64,000 nucleotides of DNA from Cyclaneusma minus (taxonomy: Eukaryota > Ascomycota > Leotiomycetes > Marthamycetales > Marthamycetaceae), in assembly GCA_037179335.1 (NCBI GenBank), contig JAKZHN010000054.1, positions 112,971 to 176,970 on the forward strand, given 5' to 3'. Positions 21,803 through 32,406 of this stretch are shown here, in pieces. The notes under the pieces were generated by a model. It made no database searches. It was not told where the DNA came from and saw only the letters and a program-made list of their open reading frames with translations. The translations under genes and the position numbers were made by a program. Each line of letters opens with the position of its first letter. Position 1 is the first letter of the stretch.

Positions 21803-23673
21803 TCACAGATCCCTCATAGCAACATTCATCTGCTCCCTCCATCTCGGCCCAAACCTCCTCATCGCCCAAATCACTCCTCCCCCACTAACCCACGCAATAA
21901 CCCCCAGCCCCGTAAACAACCAGCCATTTCCAATCGCATCAATCAACGGACTACTAACCACACCCGCCACACAACTGAAAATATTCCTCACAAAATTGTT
22001 AACCGCAACGCCCGAGCTGCTTTTCTTCGGCATATACTCCGTCAAGCAAGTCGTGCTCACGCCAAAAATAATCATGCTCGCAACCCCGAAGAAGAAATTC
22101 GCAATCATGGGCACTGGCCAGATAATACCATAGTGTGCCGTCCAGCCATACCAGATTAGTGCTGCTGGGTACACGGCAGCGCTGAACCAGTAGTTCTCGC
22201 GCATGCGATCTTCGGGGATGAAGATTAGTTTGCCGGCTGCGTCGTAGCGGCCGGCGGCGCGGGCTTCGCGATGCATGATCTGGTCGTTCCAGCGGCCGCC
22301 GAAGAGCGAGGCGGTCACGTAGCCTAAAGAGTTGGGGATGTAGAGGAGGCCGATGATAATGACGGAGTAGGAATAGGGGCTGGTGGAGAAGGTTTGCTGG
22401 ATGGAGATGTTGAGGACGTAGAGGGAGCCAAAGGTTATGCTAGCGTAGTAGACGACTACGAGCACTGCGGGAAAGCGGAGGTATTTGAGGACGCGGAGGG
22501 GCTCGAGGATGTATTGGTCGAAGAGAGAGGTTATGCGGCGTGTCTTCTGCTGGATGGACTTGCGTGTTGACACTTGTGTGAGGGGTTCGCCGTTGCTGCT
22601 TTTTTCGTCTGGTGTTGAGGTTGTCAGGGGATTTTTGGCGAGAGCTGGTTTCCTCCGGAGGGTTTCTGGGAGGAAGAAGATCAGGGAGATGGTCATGACG
22701 CCGCCGTAAATTGCCAGAAACCATTGGGTGCTTCGCCAATTGAATGCTTCGGCCAGGGCACCGCCGATGATCGGTGCCAGGAGAGGTCCCATCAAAGGTC
22801 CGAGGTAGAAGATTCCCATGGCTTTGCCTCGCTCTCGGGTTTCCCAAATATCGGCAATAGTTCCAGCGCCCACAGCTTGCACTGAGGCCGCTGCACCTCC
22901 GCCCAGTATCCGCATAACAATCAACATCCCAATAGAGGTACTGACGGCGCTGACTATGCTCCAGATGGTGAATAGAGTGAAACTGATTATGTAGATGGTT
23001 CTTCTTCCGAACGTCTCAGAAAATGATGACCACCACAATGGAAAGATTGACATGCTCAACATGTAGAGGGCTACACTAAGATTGGTGACAGTTGATGAAG
23101 CGTTTAGGTCTTTGGAGAGCTCAGGTAGGGCGGCTGGATTGTATTAGCAGTTGTCTCTTTTGCCAATTTTCACCTTATCTTCTCGAGGGAGAGGTTGGAA
23201 AGCTAGGTATTTGGACAGAGAACTCGTCCTGGAGCTTGTGAAGGCACTTAACAGCATGCTCGACTATGCAAACAGAGATTCTGAAGGACTCAAGCCTCTA
23301 AGATAAAAAGACAAGAGCCTTGACCGCAAGGCTGATCTCTAGACTTACGATAGAAGATTGAACTGCCCATGGGAGCCGCCGCGGCTGCAAGGGCAACGAC
23401 AAAAGTGATAGTCCATTTGGTAGTGTTTGTGTAGTGATGAGGTGTCTCGACTTCGGGGATCACAGCAAGCTTTGCAAACAGACCCCGCCGTCTCGGCCGC
23501 GGGACGACGACAAGATGCTCTGGAAGTGGACTGGGGGAGGCTGGACTGGGGGGCGAAGGAGTAGTTTCGTCGGCAGGGCTGAGCTCGTCATCTTTGAAAG
23601 TCGACACTCCGGGGTGCTCGAGCGGTCCGTCCATGTCTTGCGGCAACACATCTGGATCGTCTGGGTAGGCCAT
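21803..23673 (-). CDS. MFS drug:proton antiporter, DHA1 family
   Basis: The predicted protein has 551 residues and 12 membrane segments, and exports small molecules by proton antiport at a membrane. The exons are 23349-23673 and 21803-23133. The intron (23134-23348, 215 nt) is long for a fungus, but GTAAGT and CCAG join the first membrane helix exactly, giving SSIFYPALPELSKDL. The loop between helices 2 and 3 has ETFGRRT (motif A). GPLMGPLLAPIIGG is the antiporter motif C, and LPETLRR lies at the start of the long central loop. The N-terminal 80 residues are acidic and Pro-rich, as in polyamine and multidrug transporters. The substrate cannot be told. It is divergent from the OTU gene. Confidence 0.88.
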
Positions 23674-24499
23674 TCTGCAGCTTGAGAGCGAGATTCGTTT
23701 CTGAGAGCAGAAACTTTGGGAAATGGAGACAAGTGAGACGGTCAATTCGATGCAGAGCTATGAGCGGTCAAAGGTAAAAAGATATGACAAGAACGGGGAA
23801 GATAGTGAATGTTTGCCTCGCCTAGTATTCTCCACGGCTGCCAATGACAAGGAATGACGAGTCGACAACAGATTTGGGACGACGGACTGGAAGCGTGCAT
23901 GTGGTCCTGCAGAAACAACAACACGGCTCGTCGTGGCAGGCTAGCAGCCCGTCTAGGCCTCGGACATGCAGAGCGGATATAACAGGGTCTGCGAGATCTG
24001 AAAAGGAAGCCATCTCGGGAATGCGGCACCGGACAGCCATCTTGCAGTTCGAGATGGGAGCAGGGGGCCAGAGGCGTTTTGATCAATCCTCCCGTGACCC
24101 AGTCAGCTCGAGCGCGGGCGGATAAGACATATTCCAGGGTCCAATGTTCAAGACGACAATGCCATTCGCCGGGGACAGAAGTGGATATGTAGGCAGCCGG
24201 TTCAGCCTTAATTTGAAACAGAGCCTTTGTCGGAATAGAAATCAGTCTCTGTGGAAGAGGAAACGGAGGTTGTCTGCGGGAGTGACCTCGGCTTTTCCTT
24301 CGCCGATGGTCGATATGCCCAAAAGGTCATAGCGTTGGCGCTAATGATTTTGACAAGGCTGCCCCTCCAACTTTGAGCGAAACAGACTTTCAACTGGCAA
24401 GGCTGTGTGCGGTGGCATGAAGCTTGTTTTGAAGTATCGCAACTACCTCCATCAGACATATTGAATTAAATTCTCATTCCTTACACAATTCGAGCAGCC
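23674..24499. promoter_or_regulatory. Divergent promoter region, MFS and OTU genes
   Basis: 826 bp lie between two genes read away from each other. Open frames inside are short and unrecognised. I see no specific site. Confidence 0.5.
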
Positions 24500-25444
24500 A
24501 TGACGACTGAAGCCGCCGAAACCCTGGAGCAGCTCCAAGCCCGCCATCGGAAAGAGCAGCGCGAGCTCCAGGCCCGAATCACGCAGAAGAAGAAGGCCGC
24601 CAACAAAAAGACCCGGAAAGGCGTGAACGACGAGTGCGAGTCGCTGCAGACCCAACTCCAGGAGAAACAGAAGCGCGAACTGGCCGAGCTCAACTCCGAC
24701 GGCGCAAAGCCCGAAGCCGAGGAAGAGCAAGAGACACTACATGATACTCAACCAACTGAGGATGCGCCACCAGCGGAACAGAAAACTTCAGATCTGTCCG
24801 AAGCAATGAAGCAAACCAGCATATCTTTGCCAGCCCCGTCCGAAGACGGCCAGCCGCGCACCAAGCGCAATCGCCAGAAAGAGCGTCTGGCACGCCGAGC
24901 AGCAGAACTTGAAGCTGCAGCAATCGAGGCCGAGAAAGAAGCCGAGAAGCTGCCAAACTGGAAGCGACTGGAGCGGACATCGATGCTGAAAGCTTTCAAA
25001 GAAAATGGCTTAGTAGAGCGGGAGATCCGACCGGATGGCCACTGTCTATTCTCCGCCGTGGCCGATCAGCTGTCCCATAATGGCATTCCCTTGAAGGCAG
25101 ATTCCGAAGCCGAAATGCGTGATGGAGAGCGGTATCGGGCTGTGCGAAAGGCGGCTGCGAGATATATTGAAGGACACCCGGACGACTTTGCGGCGTTTAT
25201 GGACGAGCCTCTTGGGCAGTATGTTGCGAAGATTCGGGATACTGCAGAGTGGGGTGGCCAGCTTGAGCTGTTGGCTCTGGCACAGACATATCGCATTGAG
25301 ATCTGCGTTATTCAGGACGGGAGCATAGAACGTATTCAGCCTCAGCCGGATGACGGCAAAGAGAAGGAGAAGATCTGGCTTGCATATTATCGTCATGGTT
25401 ATGGACTGGGCGAGCATTACAACTCGCTACGGAAATCGCCCTGA
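24500..25444 (+). CDS. OTU-family deubiquitinase (OTUD6-like)
   Basis: The 314-residue single-exon cysteine protease is predicted to cleave ubiquitin chains. The N-terminal 150 residues are charged coiled coil starting LEQLQARHRKEQRELQ, as in OTUD6/Otu2 proteins. The OTU domain follows, with RPDGHCLFSAV giving Asp179 and the nucleophile Cys182. Close to the C-terminus GEHYNSL gives the catalytic His306, preceded by aromatic YYRHGYGLG. The length and order match the family. Yeast Otu2 associates with ribosomes; such a role here is inference. The start codon is the first ATG of the frame. Confidence 0.93.
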   Translation: MTTEAAETLEQLQARHRKEQRELQARITQKKKAANKKTRKGVNDECESLQTQLQEKQKRELAELNSDGAKPEAEEEQETLHDTQPTEDAPPAEQKTSDLSEAMKQTSISLPAPSEDGQPRTKRNRQKERLARRAAELEAAAIEAEKEAEKLPNWKRLERTSMLKAFKENGLVEREIRPDGHCLFSAVADQLSHNGIPLKADSEAEMRDGERYRAVRKAAARYIEGHPDDFAAFMDEPLGQYVAKIRDTAEWGGQLELLALAQTYRIEICVIQDGSIERIQPQPDDGKEKEKIWLAYYRHGYGLGEHYNSLRKSP

Positions 25445-25535
25445 TATACCTAGCTATTGCATAAATAAACCGTCCTATTCATTCCGAACCGCCTTAATCC
25501 CGCAACTGGCAAGATAGCCAGCCTTGTGATCGATC

Positions 25536-26463
25536 TCAATGGCCCCAAACGCTAATCCAGTCCGTGACCTTACCCTCAGGGGTACCTTTCTTGAAGGTTG
25601 TCTTGGGCTGGAAATGCAACAGTCTCTTGAGCCCATCCTTAGCAGGTGGTCCAAGTTTGTCAACCTGCAACCCATCATCCCCATACGGAACTTCCTCACC
25701 CGGCCTTTGCAGAAGGGCAAGGTGGAGTTCAGGTGGACAGGACCATGGCGGGCCGCCATTCGAAAATTTCTTATAAGTAGGAAACTCGAGACAGACAATC
25801 CTGCCGTCGGGCTTCACTAGCTCAGCGAAGCGTTTCGACCAAGCAGGCCTCAGGTCAAGAGGCAGCGCGCAAAGAAACTAGTTTTATATCAGCAAGACAA
25901 CTTCTACGTCTCATTCAAAGCGCAGGTTTTGGGCTTCTGCTTCTTACCGTGTAGTCATACAAAAAATCAAACTTCCCCTCCCCACCCACATCTTTCAAAA
26001 AGTCGTCGTTGAAAAAATCCCCCGCAACCCACGTGACATTTCCCTTCCCCACCCCTTCATCCCTAGCCTTATACTTCCGTTCACTCTTTTCCTTCTCCTC
26101 CGCCTCCCTCGCACACTCCAGTGCCTTCTCCGACAGCTCCAGCCCATAAGCATCATAGCCATAAGCACTCAGCAACAACACATCATAGCCTCTCCCACAG
26201 CCCGGCACCAGCACCCTCTTCCTCTTCTTCTCGCCCGTCTTCTCATCAACAGTGAATGGCTCGCCTAGCACGTCCTTGTGTTCTTCCAAAGTTTCGATTA
26301 GCGCGGGCCCCGGGTAGCCCTCGTCCCAGGCGGTTTCGCCGGAGAGCCAGAGGTCGTTCCAGAGGGTGCCGTGGGTTGTGGAGGGCGCGTTGACAAAGTG
26401 GGCGGCGAGGCGGCTGACTTCGCCCGTGTAGGGGTAGTTGTCGAGGTGTTCTTGTTTGGGCAT
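25536..26463 (-). CDS. TPMT-family SAM-dependent methyltransferase
   Basis: The 285-residue protein is encoded in two exons, 25948-26463 and 25536-25877. The 70-nt intron uses GTAAGA and CTAG, and the join restores YDYTFLCALPLDLR, a signature of fungal thiopurine-methyltransferase-family proteins. VLVPGCGRGYD is the SAM-binding motif I; GTLWNDLW-SG-TAWDEG near residue 35 is the family's N-terminal motif. The enzyme should methylate a sulphur or similar nucleophile on a small molecule; the substrate is unknown. The 3' ends of this gene and the OTU gene are 91 bp apart. Confidence 0.88.
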
Positions 26464-27204
26464 TGTTGTGAAAGGTGTTGATTGAGCGTTCTGAGATTTG
26501 TGTTGGCCAGGGATGAGTCACAATGAGCAATGGGGAATTGCTGGCTTGGGGTTGGTTTTGTATGTACTGTGTGGTGGGGAGAAAGATGTAGTGAGGTTGC
26601 AATAGGGCCGCTACTAGTACGATAAACTACCCCGCTGGTCGGCTTTGGATGGGCTAGAACGTCATGGCTTTAGAGCTGTGACGGTGCGGGACGAGTCAAG
26701 TCGAAGAGGAGGCTGGGGGGATTTGGAATGAGATATATTAGAATTTAGAAATAGCAGACATACCATTCACAAGTTTTTAGTTTATGAAATAAGAAAGGAT
26801 TTGAATTTGTGCTTAGTGTTATTTGCTCCGAAGTTTGGTGTCGTTGTAATAAGAAGAAGTGGACCAATGGGCGTGCTCAATTGGGTGAACCTTGGCAGAG
26901 CTTGGCAGTGCAACAGTACCTCGGCTCATCCGAACTTGGTAAGCCAGCATCATCAACGACATCCTTCGTTTCAACGACACTCGAAGCTCCAGTCGTCAAT
27001 CAACTTCCCATTTTTCGATTTTCCTGTAAAGATTTCCGAATCCAGCTTTGAATACCAGGTACCGATACCCGATACAAAGTCGATTACTTTCGTCGGGTTC
27101 CTCATCTCAGCACCATCTAGTTTTCATCCCCATCCCAATCGCACGTGCAGCGTGCTCACAGCTCAGCTCCAACCCCTAACCTCCATCCACATCAAGACCC
27201 CAAA
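26464..27204. promoter_or_regulatory. Divergent promoter region, methyltransferase and SDR genes
   Basis: 741 bp lie between divergent genes. The SDR side ends in a CA-rich leader before its ATG. No repeated element was noticed. Confidence 0.5.
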
Positions 27205-28525
27205 ATGTCAGCCAACAACAGCGGCTCCAGCTCCCCCTTCGCAACCTCCTCGCTCTTCGACGTCGCCGGCAAAGTCGTCCTCGTGACCGGCGGCGCCAAA
27301 GGCATCGGCCGCATGATCTCCGAAGGCTTCGTCGCCAACGGTGCAAAAGTGTACATCTCATCCCGCGATGCCAAGTCTTGCGAGAAGGCTTGTGAGGAGC
27401 TGAATGCTCTGGGTATGCCCTCTATTCTCTACCAAATATCTGTTTAATATGTTTGCCTAAATTTAAAGCGATGTTACGAAGTGGCTCTTTGGGGTTGATA
27501 AGGGGGATCGACGAGCTGATCATGTGATATATAGGCAAGGGCACAGCTCATGCTATCCCTGCGGATTTCTATAAGTTGGAAGACTGCAAGAAGCTGGCGG
27601 AGACGCTGGCAAGCAAAGAGGAGAAATTGCACGTGCTTGTCAATAATTCGGGATCGAATTGGGGAGCTCCATATGAGGAATATCCCGAGGCTGCTGTGAG
27701 TTTTAATCCCACTTGTTCCATGAGTCCTTCCTTTCTCGAGTCAGGTAGATATGGATGTCGAGAGGGTTTTATCAAACTGGTTTTCATCATTTTCGGTTCC
27801 AAGTTTGCGGCTGGGGAAATGGTTCAAAGCACGGCTTTCTCCTATCAGGTTACTGTACAAGCACTTTAGTGCTGGCTTCTCACGTGGCTCCTACAAGACC
27901 TCGTCTAGAAACATACTCAGGCACTCATACTCGTTAATCCCACAATTCGGGAGCGAGCCAGTGATCAGGCCTCAAAAGGACTCCCTCATGTATCGCGCTT
28001 CCAACATCTCAAACTCTCTCCTGCCATCTCCTCTCGACCCACCCCAGGGCCCCAAACTGACCAATTCCTCAGTGGACCCGCGTCCTAACCCTCAACCTCC
28101 ACCGCGTCTTCACCATAACCCAACTCCTCACGCCGCTCCTGGAATCCGCCTCCACGCCCCTGTCCCCCTCCCGCATAATCAACATCGGCAGCGTCGACGG
28201 CCTGCGCGTCCCCTCGCTCTCCACCTTCGCCTACTCCTCCAGCAAAGCTGGCCTGCACCACCTCTCGCGCGTGCTCGCCTCACACTTGGGAAAGCGCGGC
28301 ATCACCGTCAACACCATCGCCTGCGGTCCCTTCGAATCCAAGATGATGAAGAAAACGCTGGAGGATTTCAAGGATGCTATTGTGGGAGAGATTCCGCTGG
28401 GTCGGATTGGGAGTCCGGAGGACGTGGCGGGGACGTGTTTGTGGTTGAGTGGGAGGGCCGGGGCGTATGTTAATGGTGCGACGATTGCGTTGGATGGGGG
28501 GAGTTTGGTGGGTTCTAAGTTGTGA
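27205..28525 (+). CDS. Short-chain dehydrogenase/reductase
   Basis: The 273-residue NAD(P)-dependent oxidoreductase has inferred exons 27205-27412, 27535-27695 and 28073-28525. TGGAKGIGR (28-36) is the cofactor-binding motif. VNNSG (105-109) replaces the usual NNAG. Asn131, Ser163, Tyr177 and Lys181 (YSSSK) form the catalytic tetrad. The NNSGSNWG wording is typical of RhlG-like 3-oxoacyl-ACP-reductase-type SDRs of fungi; the real substrate is unknown. Intron 1 (122 nt) is ordinary. Intron 2 (27696-28072) is 377 nt, unusually long, but its ends GTGAGT and CTCAG join PEAA to WTRVLTLN as the family requires. Confidence 0.88.
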
Positions 28526-29973
28526 ATTGTGGAAGGGGAGGGTGCTGGATGGGCTGAAGAAGGATGGATGGGGAAGAGAGATGGATGTGTGTGGGTGCAT
28601 AGAAGGTGTTTAGTTGTGGAAGCTTGAAGCTTCTGTGTTGGTAAAACCACAAATTTGCGACTTGCGTCTATCTAGCTCTTGGTTAGTTGTTTGGTATATG
28701 ATGTTATAGGTACTCGGTCACTCACTAGGTGTCGATAGTTCAAGAGCGCAGTTCCTCCTCTCTTGTCTCGCTCGACGTCGCGCGAGTCGCCCTCTTGCCA
28801 CTCACTCCAGTCTCTCCCACTGATGTGGCATGTTCTTTTGCGATCAGAATCAAAATCCGGTGTAAGGGACGATCAAATCTACAATCAAAAGGAGATTTGC
28901 GTCTTGCATCAGCATCGACATTAAGGGAAGTCACCAGATGGCACAGACACAGTTTTCCAGTATTGCAAGAACGGCAAGGTAAATCATAAAGAGTGAATTC
29001 ATTTGTATACATAGAAGCCATTATTATTCTCATTCTGTGGCACATCCTCGCGTTACCGCATATCTCAATAATCTCATAGCATGCAAGACCGCGACGACCC
29101 CAGAACAAAGCGCACAATCCACAAAATCAAGCCCTCAAGCAGAGCAGCTTCTTCTCTAGAGACAAAAATAGCTTTTGTATTATCCTCATCAAGTCGTGCG
29201 TTAGCTACGTTGGATAGTACGGCAAATTCCTAGCTAGTAGAAAGATGCCACAGCTGAATGCAATGGAGATTTGAAAGCACAAGACAAAAGAAATGGAAAC
29301 TCAAACAAAAGCACGCAAGATGAATTTCCGGGGTCATTATCGTAAATAAAAAGAGCAAGACATGAAAAACAACACGCCTGGGATATTCCCAATGGATTTT
29401 CTCTCTGCCTAGGGGTCATGATAGGCATTTTTAGTGACATGATGAAGAGCCAGTTTTTGCAAATGTAAGCGCCGTCCCCGACCAGAAGCACCATGGGTTC
29501 CTCGGGGAAGTGCTTTCTCATGAACCAATCAAGTCATTTCATTACTTCGGCCCGTTGGAAAAAAGGTTTCCGCATACGGCGTTGACCCATTCTTCTTTTC
29601 TTCATATTCCATCTTCAGAAGCGTTTGTCGTGATAGTCGTGTCATTAGGCCCGGAAATGCACCGAACCACTTCCGAGGTGTCTTCTGGTAAAAAGCAAAT
29701 CGGTAGTCGTGAGCGCATCAAGGAGATTGTTTTTGGAAAGAATGTGGGTTGGTCGTTTCTGTGAATCAAAGAAATTCTGTTTGGAGGTGTATTTGGTGTG
29801 GAGCCGAACGATCCCTGAATCCAATGGCAAGAGTCCTGTCCGGCGGCGCCTTGGTACCGCATGAACCACGCAAAGGAATATGACACCGATGAAGACGCAC
29901 CGAAGCGACGTTCCCCGCTAATCTACTGATAGGACACCAATTATGCTTCTCTGGGGGAACTTCGCTAGATAGC
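28526..29973. other. Convergent intergenic region, no gene seen
   Basis: 1.4 kb lie between the 3' ends of the SDR gene and stuA and presumably hold both 3' untranslated regions. Short open frames on both strands show no family character. Confidence 0.55.
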
Positions 29974-32406
29974 TCAACGTCTTCCTTGTCTGATTGGCTG
30001 CCGCGGGCGGTCATAGGCCTGTCCAGGAGCCGATTCCATGGTTTTGCGTCTCTTCAGGCCATCCAGATCGTTGCCACTGGGACCGCGGCTAGATGAATCA
30101 TCGTCGTCGTCTCTGCCGCGTTTGTTGCTCGTGGAAGTACCATTGAGAATGTTGTCTTGAGCTGGGTAGCCATTCGATATGGAACTCCCGAGATTGGACT
30201 GGTCGGCGTAGGCATTGCCGCCCGGGCCACCGTTGGCAGTACCGCGTTCACTGCTCATCACACTGTACAGGTTGCTCGAAGGGGGCTGTACCCTTGGTGG
30301 AGTACCATAGCCCTGCTGCTGCTGATAGTAGGACTGTGGAGCGGTTGTTGTACGTGGTGTGGCTCGTCCGGAGTTAGCTTGATGATTGGGAGAGCCAGCC
30401 ATCTCGGGCGAGAGGTGTTGATGCTCACCGGCTATGCTTCCAACAGCAGGTGCGCTGTTGTATGAGTAAGATCCACGAGATGCGTCGTATCCAGCACCAC
30501 TGTCGTGCGTGTACTCGGAGTCATGCTCATGCTCAGCCTCTTCATCCCCAGCAGCATGCCCTACTTGCTCATTCGCATGATGCATCAGTCCGTTGGGGGG
30601 CTTCACATCGTGCTGTTCGGTCTCTGGCCCAGATCCCGGAGTTCGTCCAGAGGGTGGTCCCATTTCACTTTTGATGTAGGACGTCGGCTGGCTGTATCGT
30701 TGACTAGTCGCAGGGTATGGGCTCTGTGGGGGAGCTGCAGAATACATTTGTCGCGAGGTATCATAGTGTTGGCTGTTTTGCTGATACTGCTGTTGCATAC
30801 TTTGAATCGGAGCGCCGGGAGGTGTTGTCGCTGGTGTTGTAGGCATTGAGCGTGCGTTGCTCAGGCCAGTATCGATGGACAGAGGGTTTGTACTTTGGAC
30901 GCTGCCATTCATGTTTTGGCCTCCCCAATTGAAGCTGCCATCCTGACTTCCCATTGAGCCAATTACACCCGATGCGCTCGTTGGAGGCGTTGGAAACGTA
31001 TGAGCACGGTTGACTTCTGGCCGGCCACCACCTTGGTGCGAAACCAACGACTGGCTTTGCGGTCCTGGCAGTTGGTTACCACCAAGTGAGCTATGCATAG
31101 AGTGGTGATGCTGATGTATGGATGGCAGTCCAGGTTGTTGGGGGTTTCGCATCTGATTGTGCTCCTGCTTCCGACGCTCAGCAGCTTGCATAACCGCATT
31201 TGTTCGAGTCTGGTTTGTTGGGTGATATAATAGGGATCCAATATTATGAACGAACAAGGGGTAAAGCAGTTCAGTGATCTTTTCCTTGTTTGCAAAGTCC
31301 AGTGCTCGCTCGAAAGGGATCCTTCAAGATTGTTAGATATTGCTGTATAGCCGAGTTGGCAATTACTTACCAAACGCCCTTGAGATGCATCGGCCCAATC
31401 TTGACAACGTGTCGCATCTTCTCGCTCTTCAGTATTCCGTCTCGACGTCCTCGGGTCATGCCGGCCACATTCAATAGCTTGGTACCATTAATCATGTGAT
31501 TGTCTTTGACATGTCAGCTGCGAACACAAGACAAAGCAATAAATGTCACTCACCCTCTCGTCGAGCAACACAAACACCCTTTGCCTCGACCTGGAAACAC
31601 AAACTTCCTTCATCTTCCCACAATGTTGCGGTGACCCGAGGTTTCATGCCAGGTGGTTGAATCTGACCAGTGGTATCAAAACCAGTCGCGTTTGCATATC
31701 CTTGACCAGCCATTGGTTGTTGACTCGCAGCCAATCCCGGAAGTGGCAAGACATTTCCTTGGTTGCCGAGGGGACCTTGGTGACCACCGGATTGAGGCGA
31801 CGTTAATCCACCATAGTACCCCGAATAAGAACTTTGTGCAGGAGAATACTGGCCTGGACCAGGCTGGAGTAAAGGTGGCTGTTGGTGATGAGGATAATGC
31901 GTCATGCCCGAAGTCACAGTTTGGGGCGCAGGAGGCTGCCCAGCAGATATGTGCGAATAGTACATCCCTTCAGGCGGCTGGTTCATGTTGGAATACGAGT
32001 CTGGATTGTACGGATAGCCTGCCCCTGTGGGCTGCGACTGAGCACCGCTGTTACTGTACGCAGAACCTGGAGGCAGACCCGCGTGAATTGGGGCCGTTGG
32101 GGAAGGCGTCTTGGGCTCGTTCGCGCCTCCAGAGCCGTAGGTGACGGATGATTCGGAAGAAGTGTTTGAAGAGACGCTGCTATTCAATGCTGTCGAAGAG
32201 CCAATTGAGCCAACCCGGGGCGAAGAAGTGCCGGAAGAGAAGGCCTGCTGCGGCGGGGGCAATGGCAACGCAGGCAGTCGATCATTCACGTACGACCGCT
32301 GCGCAGCGTGGTGATTGTAGAACGGTAAATCGGTCGGGCCCCGGGTTGACACTTGGGAGATGGAGGGGAGCTCCAGTTTTTCGGCTTGAGGATCGCTCGT
32401 CCTCAC
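29974..32406 (-). CDS. stuA: APSES transcription factor StuA
   Basis: StuA is a nuclear bHLH-like APSES regulator of conidiophore and hyphal development. The core model runs from ATG 31986 and has exons 31554-31986, 31371-31503 and 29974-31321, giving 637 residues. The introns (50 and 49 nt) interrupt the DNA-binding domain, residues about 115-223: KPRVTATLWEDEGSLCFQ, then NGTKLLNVAGMTRGRRDG, then IPFERALDFANKEKI. The long C-terminal part is Gln/Ser/Pro-rich and ends with a nuclear signal (KRGRDDDDD, LKRRKTM). The same frame stays open upstream to 32406 with plausible low-complexity protein but no ATG, so the true N-terminus may be longer through a spliced first exon. ATG 31986 (MNQPPEGMYYSH) resembles the N-termini I would expect of StuA. 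Confidence 0.93.
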
